From NCBI GenBank assembly GCA_008360975.2, contig CM039183.1, positions 76,957,850 through 77,021,849 of the forward strand: 64,000 bases of DNA, written 5' to 3'. A model generated the notes under the pieces. The model worked only from the letters and a program-made list of their open reading frames with translations, was not told the DNA's origin and made no database searches. The stretch is from Lichenostomus cassidix. Lineage: Eukaryota; Chordata; Aves; Passeriformes; Meliphagidae. Shown piece after piece: positions 51,201-62,358 of the stretch; the first letter of the stretch is position 1, and every line of letters starts with the position of its first letter. The position numbers and the translations under genes are program-made.

Positions 51201-54200
51201 TCTGACATCTTTCACAACCTTCAGGCTTTTACTGTATCATCAGCAGTTAGAATAGGAAATTTTTTATTGCAAAGATATATCTATCCACGGAAGATGCAAA
51301 GAAAGAGATCAACTCATATGGAGTTGGAAATGTCACTTTAACTGCTGTGAAACATAAGAAACTCCAATTCCTAAAGAGAAGCAAAAAGTATCTGTTTGGT
51401 ACACATTAAGAATGACAAATAGAACAATATTTTTGTTTCAAGCAATGCTTTAATGTAAGATTTAAAGACATGTCCACATAAGATATATGAATGATACAGA
51501 AGAATCACGAGAGGTTGTCTGGCACTTGAGTTAGGCTGACTCCTTTGTTTTTTTCCTGGTACCAGGTGCTCTGTCACCCAGGGCTGAGGCACCAAGGGAC
51601 TACCCTGCTGCAGGAGAATTTTAACAATGGCAATTGCTGCAATAATAAAGATAATAATGAAGACAAAAGAGAGCATGCTAACAAAAGACTGAATTCAAGG
51701 ACTCGAGTGCTGCTTTTCAGTTCTGTCTCTATCAAGGTTTCAAAGCCTTTATTTAAAGCAAATCACCACTAGGCATGGAAAAGAGTTGTTTTGCGTGGCT
51801 CGGAAACACTGTAGTGAGGAGCAGCTGCATGAAGCTGAGAAGTAAAAGCTGTAGCAAGGATATCAAGTAAGAATGCATTTTATGATGCTGCAGCCTCTTC
51901 AACCATTCACCTGAGGAAACGGAGCCATTACTTAGGCTGTTTCTCTAAAACCATACTCACCAGTTAGAAGATGTGTCAAACAACAGGAAGAGTGGAAAAT
52001 GCTGGAGGATAGTCAATCAACTTCCCCCATCTGCTTTTTGACAATGAATAAAGAAACACCTGCAATCTAAAACCAGTCACCTTGTTCTGAAATTTAATTG
52101 ACCTTATTTGTTCAGTACCATTCAAATGAATCAGTGAATTGACAGACATCTTCCCAGATCTCTCCAGCTTTGACAGTTTTACGCAAGTCAACCCTAATTT
52201 CTCTTTCATTCTCCCTTATATAGATTCTAAAATAATAAGGTACTATTTTGTTGCTGACTGGTATGCAAAACTCATGTTCACCCTGATAGGAATTCTGTAT
52301 AGCAGAATGACTGCTGGAAAATAATTTCTATTTCTATTTCTATTTCTATTTCTATTTCTGCTTCATTTCTAGTTCTATATAAGGTCATGTGCCACTGTCA
52401 TCACTATAGTATCTAAGCAACTCTTCTGTCACATCATTTGAGTTTCATTCTCCTGCATCACAGAATTCTCATTCAGATAGTTTTAATCACAGCTTGTCTA
52501 TAGGATTCCCCCATTTTTTCTGCAAGATACAGGACAGGTAAGAATGGTAAACTAGCTGAGAATAACATACATAGTAAGTCAAAATATTTGGGCTTTCACA
52601 CAGTGTAGACCTACCTGCTTTTAGACTAATTCACTTCATTGTCTGGACTGTGTCTTTTCAGAATTACACGCAGTTGTAGGAAATGGACATTAATGAAAAT
52701 TATCTTTGACTTTTGCAATTTCATTAATGTAATTTATTATCCCCTTGGCAAGATGTGAGTTGGGATCTCTAAGAACACTTCTATTTATAGGCTGTAACAG
52801 GAGCCTGATGAAGAGAAAACAACTTTTGTGTTGTTCACAGCTAATCTACTCAAGTTTTCTTGCTAGGCAAGAAAATCTTTCAATAATCAAGAACCAGAAC
52901 TTCCCGAGAGACAGACTGGTAATACAAAAGGATGCCCTCCAAGCAAACACACATGCTTGAAATGCAAGCAGGAAGCAGAAAAAAGCAGCTACCCAGTTAG
53001 CTGGTTCACAATGAGGAAAGACAGATTCACACCAGGTGCATTTTTAAGCCTCTGACTGCACTCCTAAAGTCCAAGCAACACTCCCATTAGCCAGTGAGAA
53101 TTTTGCCACAGACAGAATATGCCTTTCAAATACCTTCAGCTTACAGGTTAGGTTACAAAGATGTATTTAAACCAACTTTAACAAAACTATACTTAGCTTA
53201 GTAAAAGTAGAAAGAACAAGGGTTTTTTTGAAACATGCAAAGTGTAGTTTGATGACTTTCAACTTGAAGTCTACTGCCCACTACAGATCTGTGCACTACT
53301 TTGCTATAAAGAATTATGAAAAAAACACTATTCCATATTTTACACAATCACGTTGGAAAAAATTCCGAAACTAAAATTGTATGCACTCCTCTAGACATTT
53401 TCTGAGGTTCTACAAATAAAAAAAGATTGACAATGTATCTGAGAGTTTCAAGTAAATTTCCTCCAACTCTGCCCAAAATGTAGTGTATTAACTTTATCTG
53501 TTGATTATTTATATTCATATTTGCTAAAAACCCAAGTGCCTTTAAATGAAATGCAATTTCTCTTTATCCTCTTCTCCCTCAAGTATTTCACTGAGCTGAT
53601 GTTCCTCCTAGATCATGTTTTGGGCTGTACAGTAGTGCTCCATCTACAACTAGATGCTTGTCCAAATGTTTATAATGTCCAGCAGCCAGCAGGAGTTCTC
53701 TCCACCAGTTTTTGGATCCAGAAAAAACTTATTTTATTTCTGTATTTGGCAGAGAGGAACAAGATTTGGCCTGTGCAGACTGGTTGGTTTTGGCTCTTAA
53801 TATAATGGTGATGCAGAGCTTTTTTGCTTCCCTTCTGGATTATCTATGAGCCTTTTAATATGGTTTTATATGTCTTTTAAAATGGAAGATATAAGCTAAT
53901 GGGAGAGCAGCATTACAAACACAGAGAGGAGATCCAGGTTGTTAGCCTGTCAGGGCACCAGGATTCCCTGTTTCATTTCTAAGCAAATTCAAGGACAACA
54001 CAGCTTTGCTGATTGAAGGTTTGTACAGTAGCCAGTTACAGAGATGTGCCTTTTCTGTCTGAAGGAAGCTTTGGCACTGAGGTCTTCAGCAGGAAAGGGA
54101 CTCAAAAGGGGTGGGGGCTACAATGGCCTCTGAGACACAGAAATGCTTCTGCCTCCGTCTTCTCCATAGCAGTGCATTGGACACACACCCCAGCTTGCTC

Positions 54201-57200
54201 TCTCACTCAAGACAACTGTGGAGCCTGGAGCACAGCTGGGATCTCAGTAGGCCAACACCCTTCGAGTGGCATCCTAATGAGGGTTATTCTCTGCTCTTGC
54301 ATTCTTCACTTGTTGAGTCCTCCCTCCTCACAGGACTATTATTAGCAAATATGAACAAACACCCTTCCAGCTCCAAAGTCTTCACAAAACACTGAACAAC
54401 ACGAGTAGGAGCATGGAACACCCATCAGTGTTTCAGGGTAGGGATTTAGTAAGAAGGATATGTAGAAATGTCAACCACTAAAAAATGGGTATTTTCCTCA
54501 CAGGAATCCCAATAATTTTTTATGAAAACAACTTTTCTTCTTCTGTTACATTTCTCTTGCTATGAAAGACAAGGAGAAAACTTAGGTCTGAACAGCTCTA
54601 AAAACAAAAGAAGAGACAAATTGCTAAAGACCACTCGTTTATGCAAGAAGATTATTATGTCTGTTTACCCAAAGGTCCCCAAGGAGCACAGTGATCACAG
54701 GTAAAGGAAACAGAAGTTTTTCATGCATAGATTTAAAATTAACTCATATGAAGTTTCAACACATGGAAAATCCACACAAATTCCTGTGAGATTTTTACCT
54801 GACCTGCAATATCTCTCTTCACTATCTCCTTCCCACCTCCCATGCATCAAAAACTGAAGCATAAAGTGTCACACTTTGTATTTTCAAGTGTTGGCTTTGG
54901 GGCCAGGTTTGCAGATGGTGATGCTGAATCTGGCCCCTGCTGCTCAGGTGGCAAAACATCAGAGCACCAGTAAGAGGGGGAAGGATGAGAAAAAGCAAGC
55001 ACATTCACTGTTTATCAGCTGCATTGATGATTTTTAGCTCTATTGAAGACTTAAGGGCTCTCTCTCTAGGAAAGTGCTAGGAAGAAAGGCAAGCCACAAA
55101 GCAGACACATTTCTGCTTCCTGCCCTATGCTATAGCTCTGGCATGAAGAAATGTATCTCTGTGGAATAGTGAAAGGAGTGATCTAGATGACGAAAAAGAC
55201 AAAATATACAAACATATGCTTATTGACTTGAGTGAGGCAGAGACATGTTCAGAATGTCTTCAATGTGATTTTAAAAAAATAAAATTAGGAGGTATTAGAG
55301 AGGACCCACTCTTTCCCTGACTAAAACTGATTTGTCCATTTTGCTGGCTGAAAGACATCTCCCAGAATTTTTGAGACTCCCTCCTCACAGACAGTATTGT
55401 ACCAGTTGCCAGGGCCCAGGCAGGGAAGCTGCAGTGTTTCTCCTGTGAAGAGGGGCAGAGGCTGTCCAGGCTGGACACAGATGGGTCAAGTCAGCTCTGA
55501 CTGACCCAGCCAGGGTCAGCCCTCCCCACTGGCCCAGCTTGTCCTGATTAGAGATATCTGATCAGCCAGTTTTGGATACTGGAAGAAAATCTATTTCAGT
55601 CGTTTAGATTACATGAAAGGGGAGATTATTGTCCTTTTTCCTGATATTGTTTGTGTGATTCTACCTTTCTTTATGTTTCAGCTTGTAGACCAGATAGACA
55701 AATGGCAAAGGAAAATATGGTCTCTCAACAGAAAGATTTTCTGGAATAGGTACAGAAATTATTTTGTTTGGTAGGTATGGTAAAGTTGTCTCAAATTCCC
55801 CAACCCCCATTTCAAAAACCCCCTTTTCATGAGGAACTGGGAAAGGCAGCATTGTACCATGGACAGAAATGCTACCCCTTTTCAGTCTGAACAACAGAAC
55901 AACTGTCCTGTTCCCAGAGAACAGAACAGTTCTGCAAAATACAAGGGAGAAGCTATAAAGAACTACATCCAAACACAAGAAGTCTTCTTGCATCCACTGA
56001 TACTGTCAGAAGGATCTTTCTCATTTCCTCCTGTCTCTGTTGGAAAAGTAAATACAATCTTCTGATGTGGCTAGACTTCTGACCATCCACAGAGAGCAAA
56101 ACTAGGAGTTCTTCAGCTGATAACTTCTTCAATTTACCTAATTAAGACTTAATAATTTTTAAAGTCCAAACAATGTCACTCCTGGGGAAACAAAGCCCAG
56201 AAACTCCTTTGGACATCTCTGTACAAAGCCAAAGGATACTGATCTGGTATTAAACAGAACAATCCATTCTTCCTAATATTCTTAATTTACCTGAGAGCTT
56301 GTATTCCTCAGATTCCTGTATAGTCATAAATATTTTCTGAGTCAATAAATCTCAGTCCTTGTAAAAATTTTTCAATGGGTCTGTTGGGTGGTTTCATCTG
56401 ACCACTTTTCACTAAGTCTATGCAGTTACAGCTTAAACACAAGCGAGTGAGTTGTCCTATTGATGACTCACTGACTCAAGTCGAAGGAAAAATTTTCATG
56501 CTTAAACCTAAACCAGATTAAGTACTCTGCTTATTCAGGTCTCAAAAAAGGAAGTTTCTACTATACAAAAAGGCATGTAAAGGCTGAATAGAGGGAGAAG
56601 CAGGGGGAAAGGAGGGGGGAAGCTTTGGGTGGTTTTTGACTGCCATATGGATTTAGAACATGAATGAACAAATTTTATGTTGCTGTACAATGGCAAAAAG
56701 GGCCTCCACAGACATACAAGAAATAATCTATCCTACTGAAGAGATAGGAAATAAGACATGGTTCCCACACCAGTATTAGCTAGGTAAACAACAGCGAAGG
56801 AAGAAACATGGGGAAGGATATTTTGAAGGATTCCTTTCTTTCTACTCTGCCATAATTTTGAATAAGACTTAAATTTACATTGTTCAGTGAAAAAAAAGAA
56901 TTTTGATGAGCAAGGCATTTTTCATGCTTTCTCTGATTAGGAAAGGTTTCTGCGTGGCTGTTCACCTGCTTTGAGAAAATCAGCACACTGCTACCCTCAT
57001 CATGAAGTCAGCAAAATCCCATTAGCATACAAGCTGAGAAAAATACTGGGGAACTGTTTTATGATGTATTCTTTTTAGTGTTAAATTTCAATATATCTAC
57101 TGTGCATAAGAAAATTCCAGATGGTCACTAAGAGAAAAACACAAAAGTTGGTTTTCCTGCTTCTGTATTGAACTGTAAAAGAGACAACAGACAAACCTGT

Positions 57201-58746
57201 GCTGCTGGTGCCACCAGGCTTAGTGAGGTAAAAAGAAATCTCTGTTAACCAAAACTGATGCAGTAAAAAATAAGCAGGTAATAGAAAACCCTCTTTATTT
57301 TAGCCTGATTTTTTACAAAGAACAAATAAAATACTCATTCCTACCACAAGGAACCTCTTCATTTCTATTCTGTCACTTTCTCTTATATGTCTCTTTTACT
57401 GGGCTGCATTTCATGGCTGTCATCGCAGCACACAAGCTCCAGCCTATATAGTACCAGTGACATGCAGTCTTATGAAGATTGAGTACTACATAAAAAACAC
57501 AAGGCTGAATCGCTACAACACTACAAGCATCTCTGTGAGCTTACCAGTTGATGTGTACACTGTGTATTTTACAGATGCAACAATATTTCCATTTTGTTGA
57601 GTTTCGCACTGGAAAGTGACTGAATGGGTATCACTGCAAAATTCCATAATAGCCTGACCACTGGGAAGAATATGTGCTTTATGGCCATATATAAAAGAAA
57701 AGGGAGGGGGAAAAAAGGGGGTTTTTTAATAGACATGCAAAGACAAGTTGTGTTGTGTCAGATGCACAGAAATATGTTTATTCTACTCCCACAGCTTCCA
57801 ATTGGTCATGAACTTTTGGGCCCTGGGAAAATTTCTCCCATCTCTGTCTCCTACTTGAACAATTAGGAAGGACAATATGGTTATGACTTGCTGCACATAT
57901 GTTCATCAGGCCCTATGTCCCATTCTTCTAAACATTACTCTAAAACTATTCTTTCCCTCACATAAGCAGGAAATTGAAGCTGCATAATGGAGCAAAGTCA
58001 TGTGAATTCTTGTATTACCAACTCACCAGTGAGAAACAAGGGCTTAAGTGCATTATGACAGCAAAGGACATAATCTGCCCAGAAGTCTGTAAAATTCATA
58101 AGGAGAATGTGATAAATACATGCAGTATCAATTTTTTCTGCGCAAACTGTAATTCAATTATTATAGTTTGGAATTAACATCTTCCAAACATATTTAAATC
58201 AATATGCAGGAGGTATATGAAGTAGAAGATATCTTCACCTGGGCAAGGACCTCAGAAAATGGTATTTCCCCTATATGACAAACTTTAATAGGTATATCAT
58301 CAACTATATGAAACATCTCTGTATAGATCATAAAGTTCATAATCATTTGAGCCACAGAATGTTACTTGGAAATTATCTTTTTCCTTAAAATTACTTACTC
58401 TACATTTTGCTTGGTCTAATGCCTAGAATGAAGAATGCAGCAGAAACCAATTATTTTACAGGGACTTGAAATCAAGAGCATATCAGTACAGAAAGGAGAT
58501 CTAAAACATTACTGGATTGCTTAACAGAGTAAGTGAAGGATGGTATGCCATCACTTCATTCTACTTCCACCACACTAACAGAGAATATTTCCTTTAAAGC
58601 AATTTACATGCTCTCCATTACTGTATCACAGTGTTTAATTTACATCCACAGTCACCTGGCCTACAGCATTCCTCCACATGGACAATATTTTTTCCTTCAG
58701 TCCCAGGGCATCCACTAGCTAACAGAACTTCTCAAAAGCCAATCCT
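47935..58746 (-). CDS. SPACA1: SPACA1, sperm acrosome membrane protein (3' six exons)
   Basis: SPACA1 is a single-pass glycoprotein of the acrosomal membrane; mouse loss gives misshapen, round-headed sperm. Six minus-strand exons were recognised: 58644-58744, 58019-58146, 57545-57653, 50947-51073, 48737-48864 and 47935-48236. Junction phases agree throughout (1, 0, 1, 2, 1). The ectodomain matches mammalian SPACA1 at EVLLASGCPG, VEECCRPGDCG, ACIYHILLMNFTDFW, AIMEF and VTFQCETQQNGNIVASVKYT, and the membrane helix at LILVFCLVIGIIVTVG. It is convergent with CNR1, as in the human 6q15 order I recall. The signal-peptide and acidic N-terminal exon(s) were not found and should lie right of 58.75 kb. 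One exon has an in-frame TGA (58732-58734), so the gene may be disrupted. Identity is firm; exact ends and activity are less so. Confidence 0.85.
48737..48864 (-). CDS. SPACA1: Putative SPACA1 cytoplasmic-tail exon
   Basis: 128 nt, open throughout, with acceptor AACTATTTTTAG (AG at 48866-48865) and donor CAAG followed by GTGAAT. Phases 2 in and 1 out match both neighbours. It encodes CYIILYHLLDKLKSLVIF, then RRRHVQKEKAENCNSAVW and KNILHIQ. Sequence resemblance to the mammalian tail is slight, so the call rests mainly on splice sites and phase. Confidence 0.5.
48865..50946 (-). other. SPACA1: SPACA1 intron with old CR1 inside
   Basis: Inferred intron between the transmembrane and tail exons. 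No exon was found in it; it holds the decayed CR1 listed separately at about 49390-49720. Confidence 0.5.
49390..49720 (+). mobile_element. Probable ancient CR1 LINE remnant
   Basis: Ordered weak matches to old CR1: GCGTTTTTCAGTCCAGAAAG (the ACTTTTCAGCTTAGAAAAGA block), GGAAGTTGGTTCAA, then TGGATCTCCATGCCATGAGA (the GGAACTCATTGCCACAAGA block), CAGGTTCAAAGG and ATGGAAGAGAAATCCATTCA. Diverged, and on the strand opposite to SPACA1. Confidence 0.45.
50947..51073 (-). CDS. SPACA1: SPACA1 transmembrane exon
   Basis: 127 nt encoding ARRIELGLSRRTRTN, then LILVFCLVIGIIVTVGVI and LAAILMILH. This is a basic juxtamembrane stretch followed by a clear single membrane helix, in the position of mammalian ALIFVLTIGVIICVF. 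It enters in phase 1 (two bases complete GCA) and leaves in phase 2 at CACTG followed by GTAGCT. The acceptor (A-rich before AG at 51075-51074) is weak, so the 5' edge is less certain than the helix. Confidence 0.8.
51074..57544 (-). other. SPACA1: SPACA1 intron (6.5 kb)
   Basis: Inferred from the flanking exons, which are in phase. I see no further exon. It contains a hexanucleotide repeat at 52324-52359. Open frames such as 55661-55993 (-) have no SPACA1 or other family resemblance. Confidence 0.6.
52324..52359. repeat. (ATTTCT)6 hexanucleotide repeat
   Basis: Six perfect units of ATTTCT, then a degenerate tail, inside the presumed SPACA1 intron. Confidence 0.95.
57545..57653 (-). CDS. SPACA1: SPACA1 ectodomain exon
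   Basis: The best-conserved exon: AIMEFCSDTHSVTFQCET, then QQNGNIVASVKYTVYTST, against mammalian AILEVRKESHPLAFECDT and NEIVATIKFTVYTSS. The acceptor is GTGGTCAG with exon start at 57653, and the donor is ACTG followed by GTAAGC (GT at 57544-57543). Length is 109 nt, phase 0 in and phase 1 out. Confidence 0.9.
58019..58146 (-). CDS. SPACA1: SPACA1 ectodomain exon
   Basis: The acceptor GAATTACAG ends at 58147. The frame gives CAEKIDTACIYHILLMN, then FTDFWADYVLCC, and finally PLFLTGEL. This parallels mammalian ESVRLACIHTSPLNRF, and at the end SIILVNDS. The end at 58019 uses donor GTAATA, which keeps phase 0 into the next exon and aligns GEL-AIMEF with NDS-AILEV. A stronger-looking donor, GTGAGT at 58026-58025, would shift the frame. 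Confidence 0.8.
58644..58744 (-). CDS. SPACA1: SPACA1 ectodomain exon with in-frame TGA
   Basis: The acceptor is CTTTTTCCCCTCAAGAG (AG at 58745-58746, or two bases earlier). The exon reads IGF, stop, EVLLASGCPGTEGKNIVHV, EECCRPGDCG, against mammalian GIGVREVILTNGCPGG and VEECRGPTDCG. The stop TGA at 58732-58734 stands where mammals have arginine, so a CGA to TGA change is the simplest explanation. The donor is GGAT followed by GTAAAT (GT at 58643-58642), leaving one base that makes TTT (F) with the next exon. A CCAG/GTGACT donor at about 58655 is also in phase, but would remove the conserved DCG. Confidence 0.8.
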
Positions 58747-60863
58747 CTTGAGGGGAAAAAGCTTTCTTCATTTCCTTCATATTCTATTTTTACCTTATCT
58801 TTCTTTTTCCTGGGTATTAATATGATGTTTCTACCAAACACCAGGCAAAACAAACCTTCTTAGAGTGCCTGCTAAATCTATCCTATGCTGGTGTCTAAGA
58901 TTTCAGTACAACATCCACTTCTGTCAGACTTTGCGCCCAATGGAGACAGATTCTTAGAGCGTCAGAGAAAGAGCTGAAAATTAATTCAAAACTTTTCTTA
59001 CAGCATAAACACTTAAAAGAAGCTAATATATGTTCTGCAAAACAGTTTGTTCACTTTAAATATCAAAGCATTCAGGCTCCTGGCCCTTAAATGCTCAAAT
59101 CAGATGGCACAGAGAATACTGTGCTGACTGCCAACTCAAATCTTCCTCCAATCTTGTGACTGTCTGAGTGTCTTCAACTCCCACCAAGGTCAACAGACAC
59201 TGAAGGCACTGAAATCCTGAAGGCACTGGGGCTGCAGGGTCTGAAGTTACCTAACAGTGACCAAGAGCGTGTGATACAGGAATACCACCAACAGCCTTCA
59301 AAATGAAGCCTCTCAGGGCACAGAGGCTGGTGGTTAGTAATACAAGGTTTCTCATGAGAAAAGGTGATTAAGAGAAAACCATTAATGTTGCCCACCAGGA
59401 CTACATGGAGGCTCTTAGTGAAGACAACAGGAGGTAACCTGTGACACGTGTGAAGTTAAGGAACATCCTGCAAAACATTGAAGGAACCAGAAAAGTGTTC
59501 AATTTCACCATCAAGATTTCAATGGGAGCATCCTCATTTTAACAATTACACATATATTCAAAACAAGTGCTATAATTGTTTTTGCCAAACAGTGTGTACA
59601 CAGTTAATTGGAATGACATAGCTTGTGGGGGAGGCAGGAATAATATGCTTAGGCCCAGTAAACACTGAAGGTTTTGCCATTTTTCCAGAAGCATTTTGCT
59701 TACTAATAGACATGGAAAGAGGAGAGTTAAACCCCCTTTGCAGTGGAATAATAAACAGGAAATTGGTTTGAATATTGCATTTATGATGCATCTGCCTTCC
59801 TTAAATGTGTATTATATAAATAAATAGATTTCAGAATGTTTCAGAGATGCCATGCAAATCATGTGAAACAAAACTTCAAGTGACAGAGGGAAACACCACC
59901 ACTTGCTGAAAATAACACAGAATGAGGATCATTTTCTGTTCCAGAGAATGTCTCATAGATGCAGAGACAGAGGTGTAGATGGCAGTGAACTGACATCTTT
60001 ATTAAAGGCATTCCTCTCTCTTCAGTGCCATGTAGGTTATATTAGCTAACAAAAAGACAGGAAATCTATGAAAAGGCCAGCTTGATAAAATCTGTGTACT
60101 GGGCTAACTGTAGTCACATTCACCAGGAAAAAATCTCACCATGTCTTATCCATGGGAATATTAAAATTTGAGGAGTATGTCATACAAAAAGTGTCAATGA
60201 AAAAAACTCTTTTAATTAGATCTGCAAGTTCTTTTGGTACTCCTCTGCCTCTTCCTTTTAGACAGGTTTTTCTCTCATCCTTGTGTTTCATTCCCCCACC
60301 TCTTCTTTGTTGCTGCCAATGCTGAGGAAATTAACTACTGATATGCTCTAACAAATGAAGTCATAACTTCAACCAGTCATACAAGTTAACCTAAGAGTGG
60401 CCACACCGCAGTAAAATAAATTACCTAAATGAAATTCACCCTAAAGAAATGTAAATTAACAGACTGCAAGGGGGATGGTAAGAGGCATGATCCACAGAGC
60501 TCTGAATACTTTGCAATACCAAAACAGCAATTCTCCGAGAAATCTAGAGGTAAGAGAGGACAAAACAATTAAATCACAAAGACGCGAAGGCAAAACTGAG
60601 GAGAGTATAACAAGACACCATTGACATATGCTTTAATTATGCTCTAAGGCCTATGTAAACCTGGATTATGACTAAAGGAGCAATGGATTTGAGCCTCAGC
60701 ATTCCTGTGAAAAAATAAAGAAAATTGTGTCAGTTCAGAAATCAAGAAATATAAAGAGCTAGGTAAATGAATCTAGGGAATAAGAAGGACTGTGAAGGAG
60801 AAAAATAGTTTGCAGCATTACTGGAAGAACCAAAAAGCTACCTTTCAGCCTTTCAAAAGACAA
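58747..60863. other. Presumed 5' intron or flank of SPACA1
   Basis: The missing 5' exon(s) of SPACA1 (signal peptide, acidic segment, CTVTCG motif) should lie here or farther right. I searched the minus strand by eye and found no convincing match. No other gene or transposon is seen. Confidence 0.4.
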
Positions 60864-62000
60864 ACAGAATCATAGAATGGTTCGGGTTGGAAGTGACCTT
60901 AAAGATCTAGTTCAACACCCCTGCCACAGGCAGGGACACCTTCTACTAGACCATGTTGCTCAAAGCCTGATCCAGCCTGACTTTGTTCGCAAATGTTCGC
61001 ATTTCCAGAAATGGGGTATGCACTTCTCAGGCGACTGTTCCAGTGCCTCACCACTCTCATAATAAAGAATTTCTTCCTAGTATAAATCTGCCCCCTTGTC
61101 CTATCACTACATGTTCTCGTAAAAAGTTCCCCTCCAGCTTTCTTGTAGGCCCCCTTTAGGTACTGGAAAGTGCTATTAGGTCTCCCCAGAAGCTTTCTCT
61201 TCTCCAGGCTGAATGACCCCAGATCTCTCAGCCTGTATGTCATAGGAGAGATGCTCCAGCCTTCTGATCATCTTCATGGTCCTCCTCTGGAATTGCTCCA
61301 GAAGGTCCACATCCTTCTGATGCTGGGGTCCCAGAGCTGGATGCTGTACTCTGGGTGGGGTCTTGCAAGAACAGAGTAGAGGGGCAGAATCATCTCCCTT
61401 GATCTGCTGGTCACACTTCCTTTGATTCAGCCCAGGACATGTCTGGCTTTCACCAACACCCCCAAATCCTTCTCCTCAGGGCTGCTCTCTATTTGATTTC
61501 CACCCAGTCTGTATTTATGCTTGGGATTGCTTTGACCCAGGTGCAGGACCTTGCCCGTAGCCCTGCTGAACTCCATGAGGTTAACACAGATCCACATTTC
61601 CAGCCTGTCCAGGTCCATCTGGATTTCGTGTTGTCCTTGATATCTCTGTCCAGATTTAATTCTATCAGGGTTTTAGCTTTCATAACTTGAATTCTGGACA
61701 ATTTCTCTGTATTCCTCCCAGGCCACCTGTCTGTGCTCCCAGCCTCTGTAGGTTTCCTGGTTTGTGTTTGAGTTTGTCCAGGAGCTGTTTTTTCATCCCT
61801 GCAGGCCTTCTGGCATTTTTGCCTGACTTCCTCTTTGTTGGGATGCATCTCACTTGAGCTTGGAGAAGGATTCGTAAAAATCAACCAACTTTCTTGGACC
61901 CTTCTTCCTTCCAGGGCTTTACTCCACATTGCTCCACCAAGCAGATCCCTGAAGAGGCAGGGTCTGCTCTCTGAAAATCCAGGGTAAGCATGACATGCAT
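60864..62000 (-). mobile_element. CR1 LINE copy with internal RT deletion
   Basis: The 3' end at 60864 (CAGAATCATAGAATGG, GGGTTGGAAGTGACCTTAAA) leads into about 1.1 kb of CR1. Minus-strand frames recover pieces of ORF2: an upstream linker (QVMKAKTLIELNLDRDIKDN), then directly the late region (LDRLEMWICVNLMEF, KVLHLGQSNPKHKYRLG, SSPEEKDLGVLV) and the terminal RLRDLGSFSLEKRK to HWNSRL. The reverse-transcriptase core between linker and late region is missing, with the junction at about 61615-61635. A smaller gap follows the LGVLV motif. Frames are broken, so the element is dead. Confidence 0.9.
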
Positions 62001-62044
62001 TGAACAGCCCAGACTAGAATGAAGGCTCCAAACATGATCTGATC

Positions 62045-62305
62045 TCCAAATATGAGATGATGACTTTTTCTTTTTTTTTTTTTTTGGTTAGAGTTTCTCT
62101 TCTGAATTCTTCTGTGAGATTATATAATTTTTAGAATAATATAAAATACAACATATAAACATATTTAATAGACTATCCAAATATGAGATGATGACTTTTT
62201 CTTTTTTTTTTTTTTTGGTTAGAGTTTCTCTTCTGAATTCTTCTGTGAGATTATATAATTTTTAGAATAATATAAAATACAACATATAAACATATTTAAT
62301 AGACT
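62045..62305. repeat. Perfect 130-bp tandem duplication (131-bp period)
   Basis: 62045-62174 and 62176-62305 are identical base for base, including a run of 15 T. Each copy starts TCCAAATATGAGATGATGAC and ends ATATTTAATAGACT. Flanking bases differ. An AT-rich tail (about 62306-62358) follows. Confidence 0.97.
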
Positions 62306-62358
62306 TATATAAAATTATAAAAAAATTATAATATATAGATATATAAATATAATTTTAT

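Noticed and set aside
58019..58146. SPACA1 exon read as a pseudogene with two TAA codons
   Set aside because: That reading used the wrong frame. With the acceptor at 58147 and phase 1 entry the whole exon is open and aligns to SPACA1.
59105..59200. Another possible SPACA1 upstream exon with an acidic stretch on the minus strand
   Set aside because: The resemblance needs frame changes and replaces both conserved cysteines; no clear splice donor.
59420..59490. Possible SPACA1 upstream exon (acceptor TTTTGCAG, then residues ending FTRVTG)
   Set aside because: Only loosely like the expected CTVTCG motif, very short, lacks the paired cysteines, and has no good donor.
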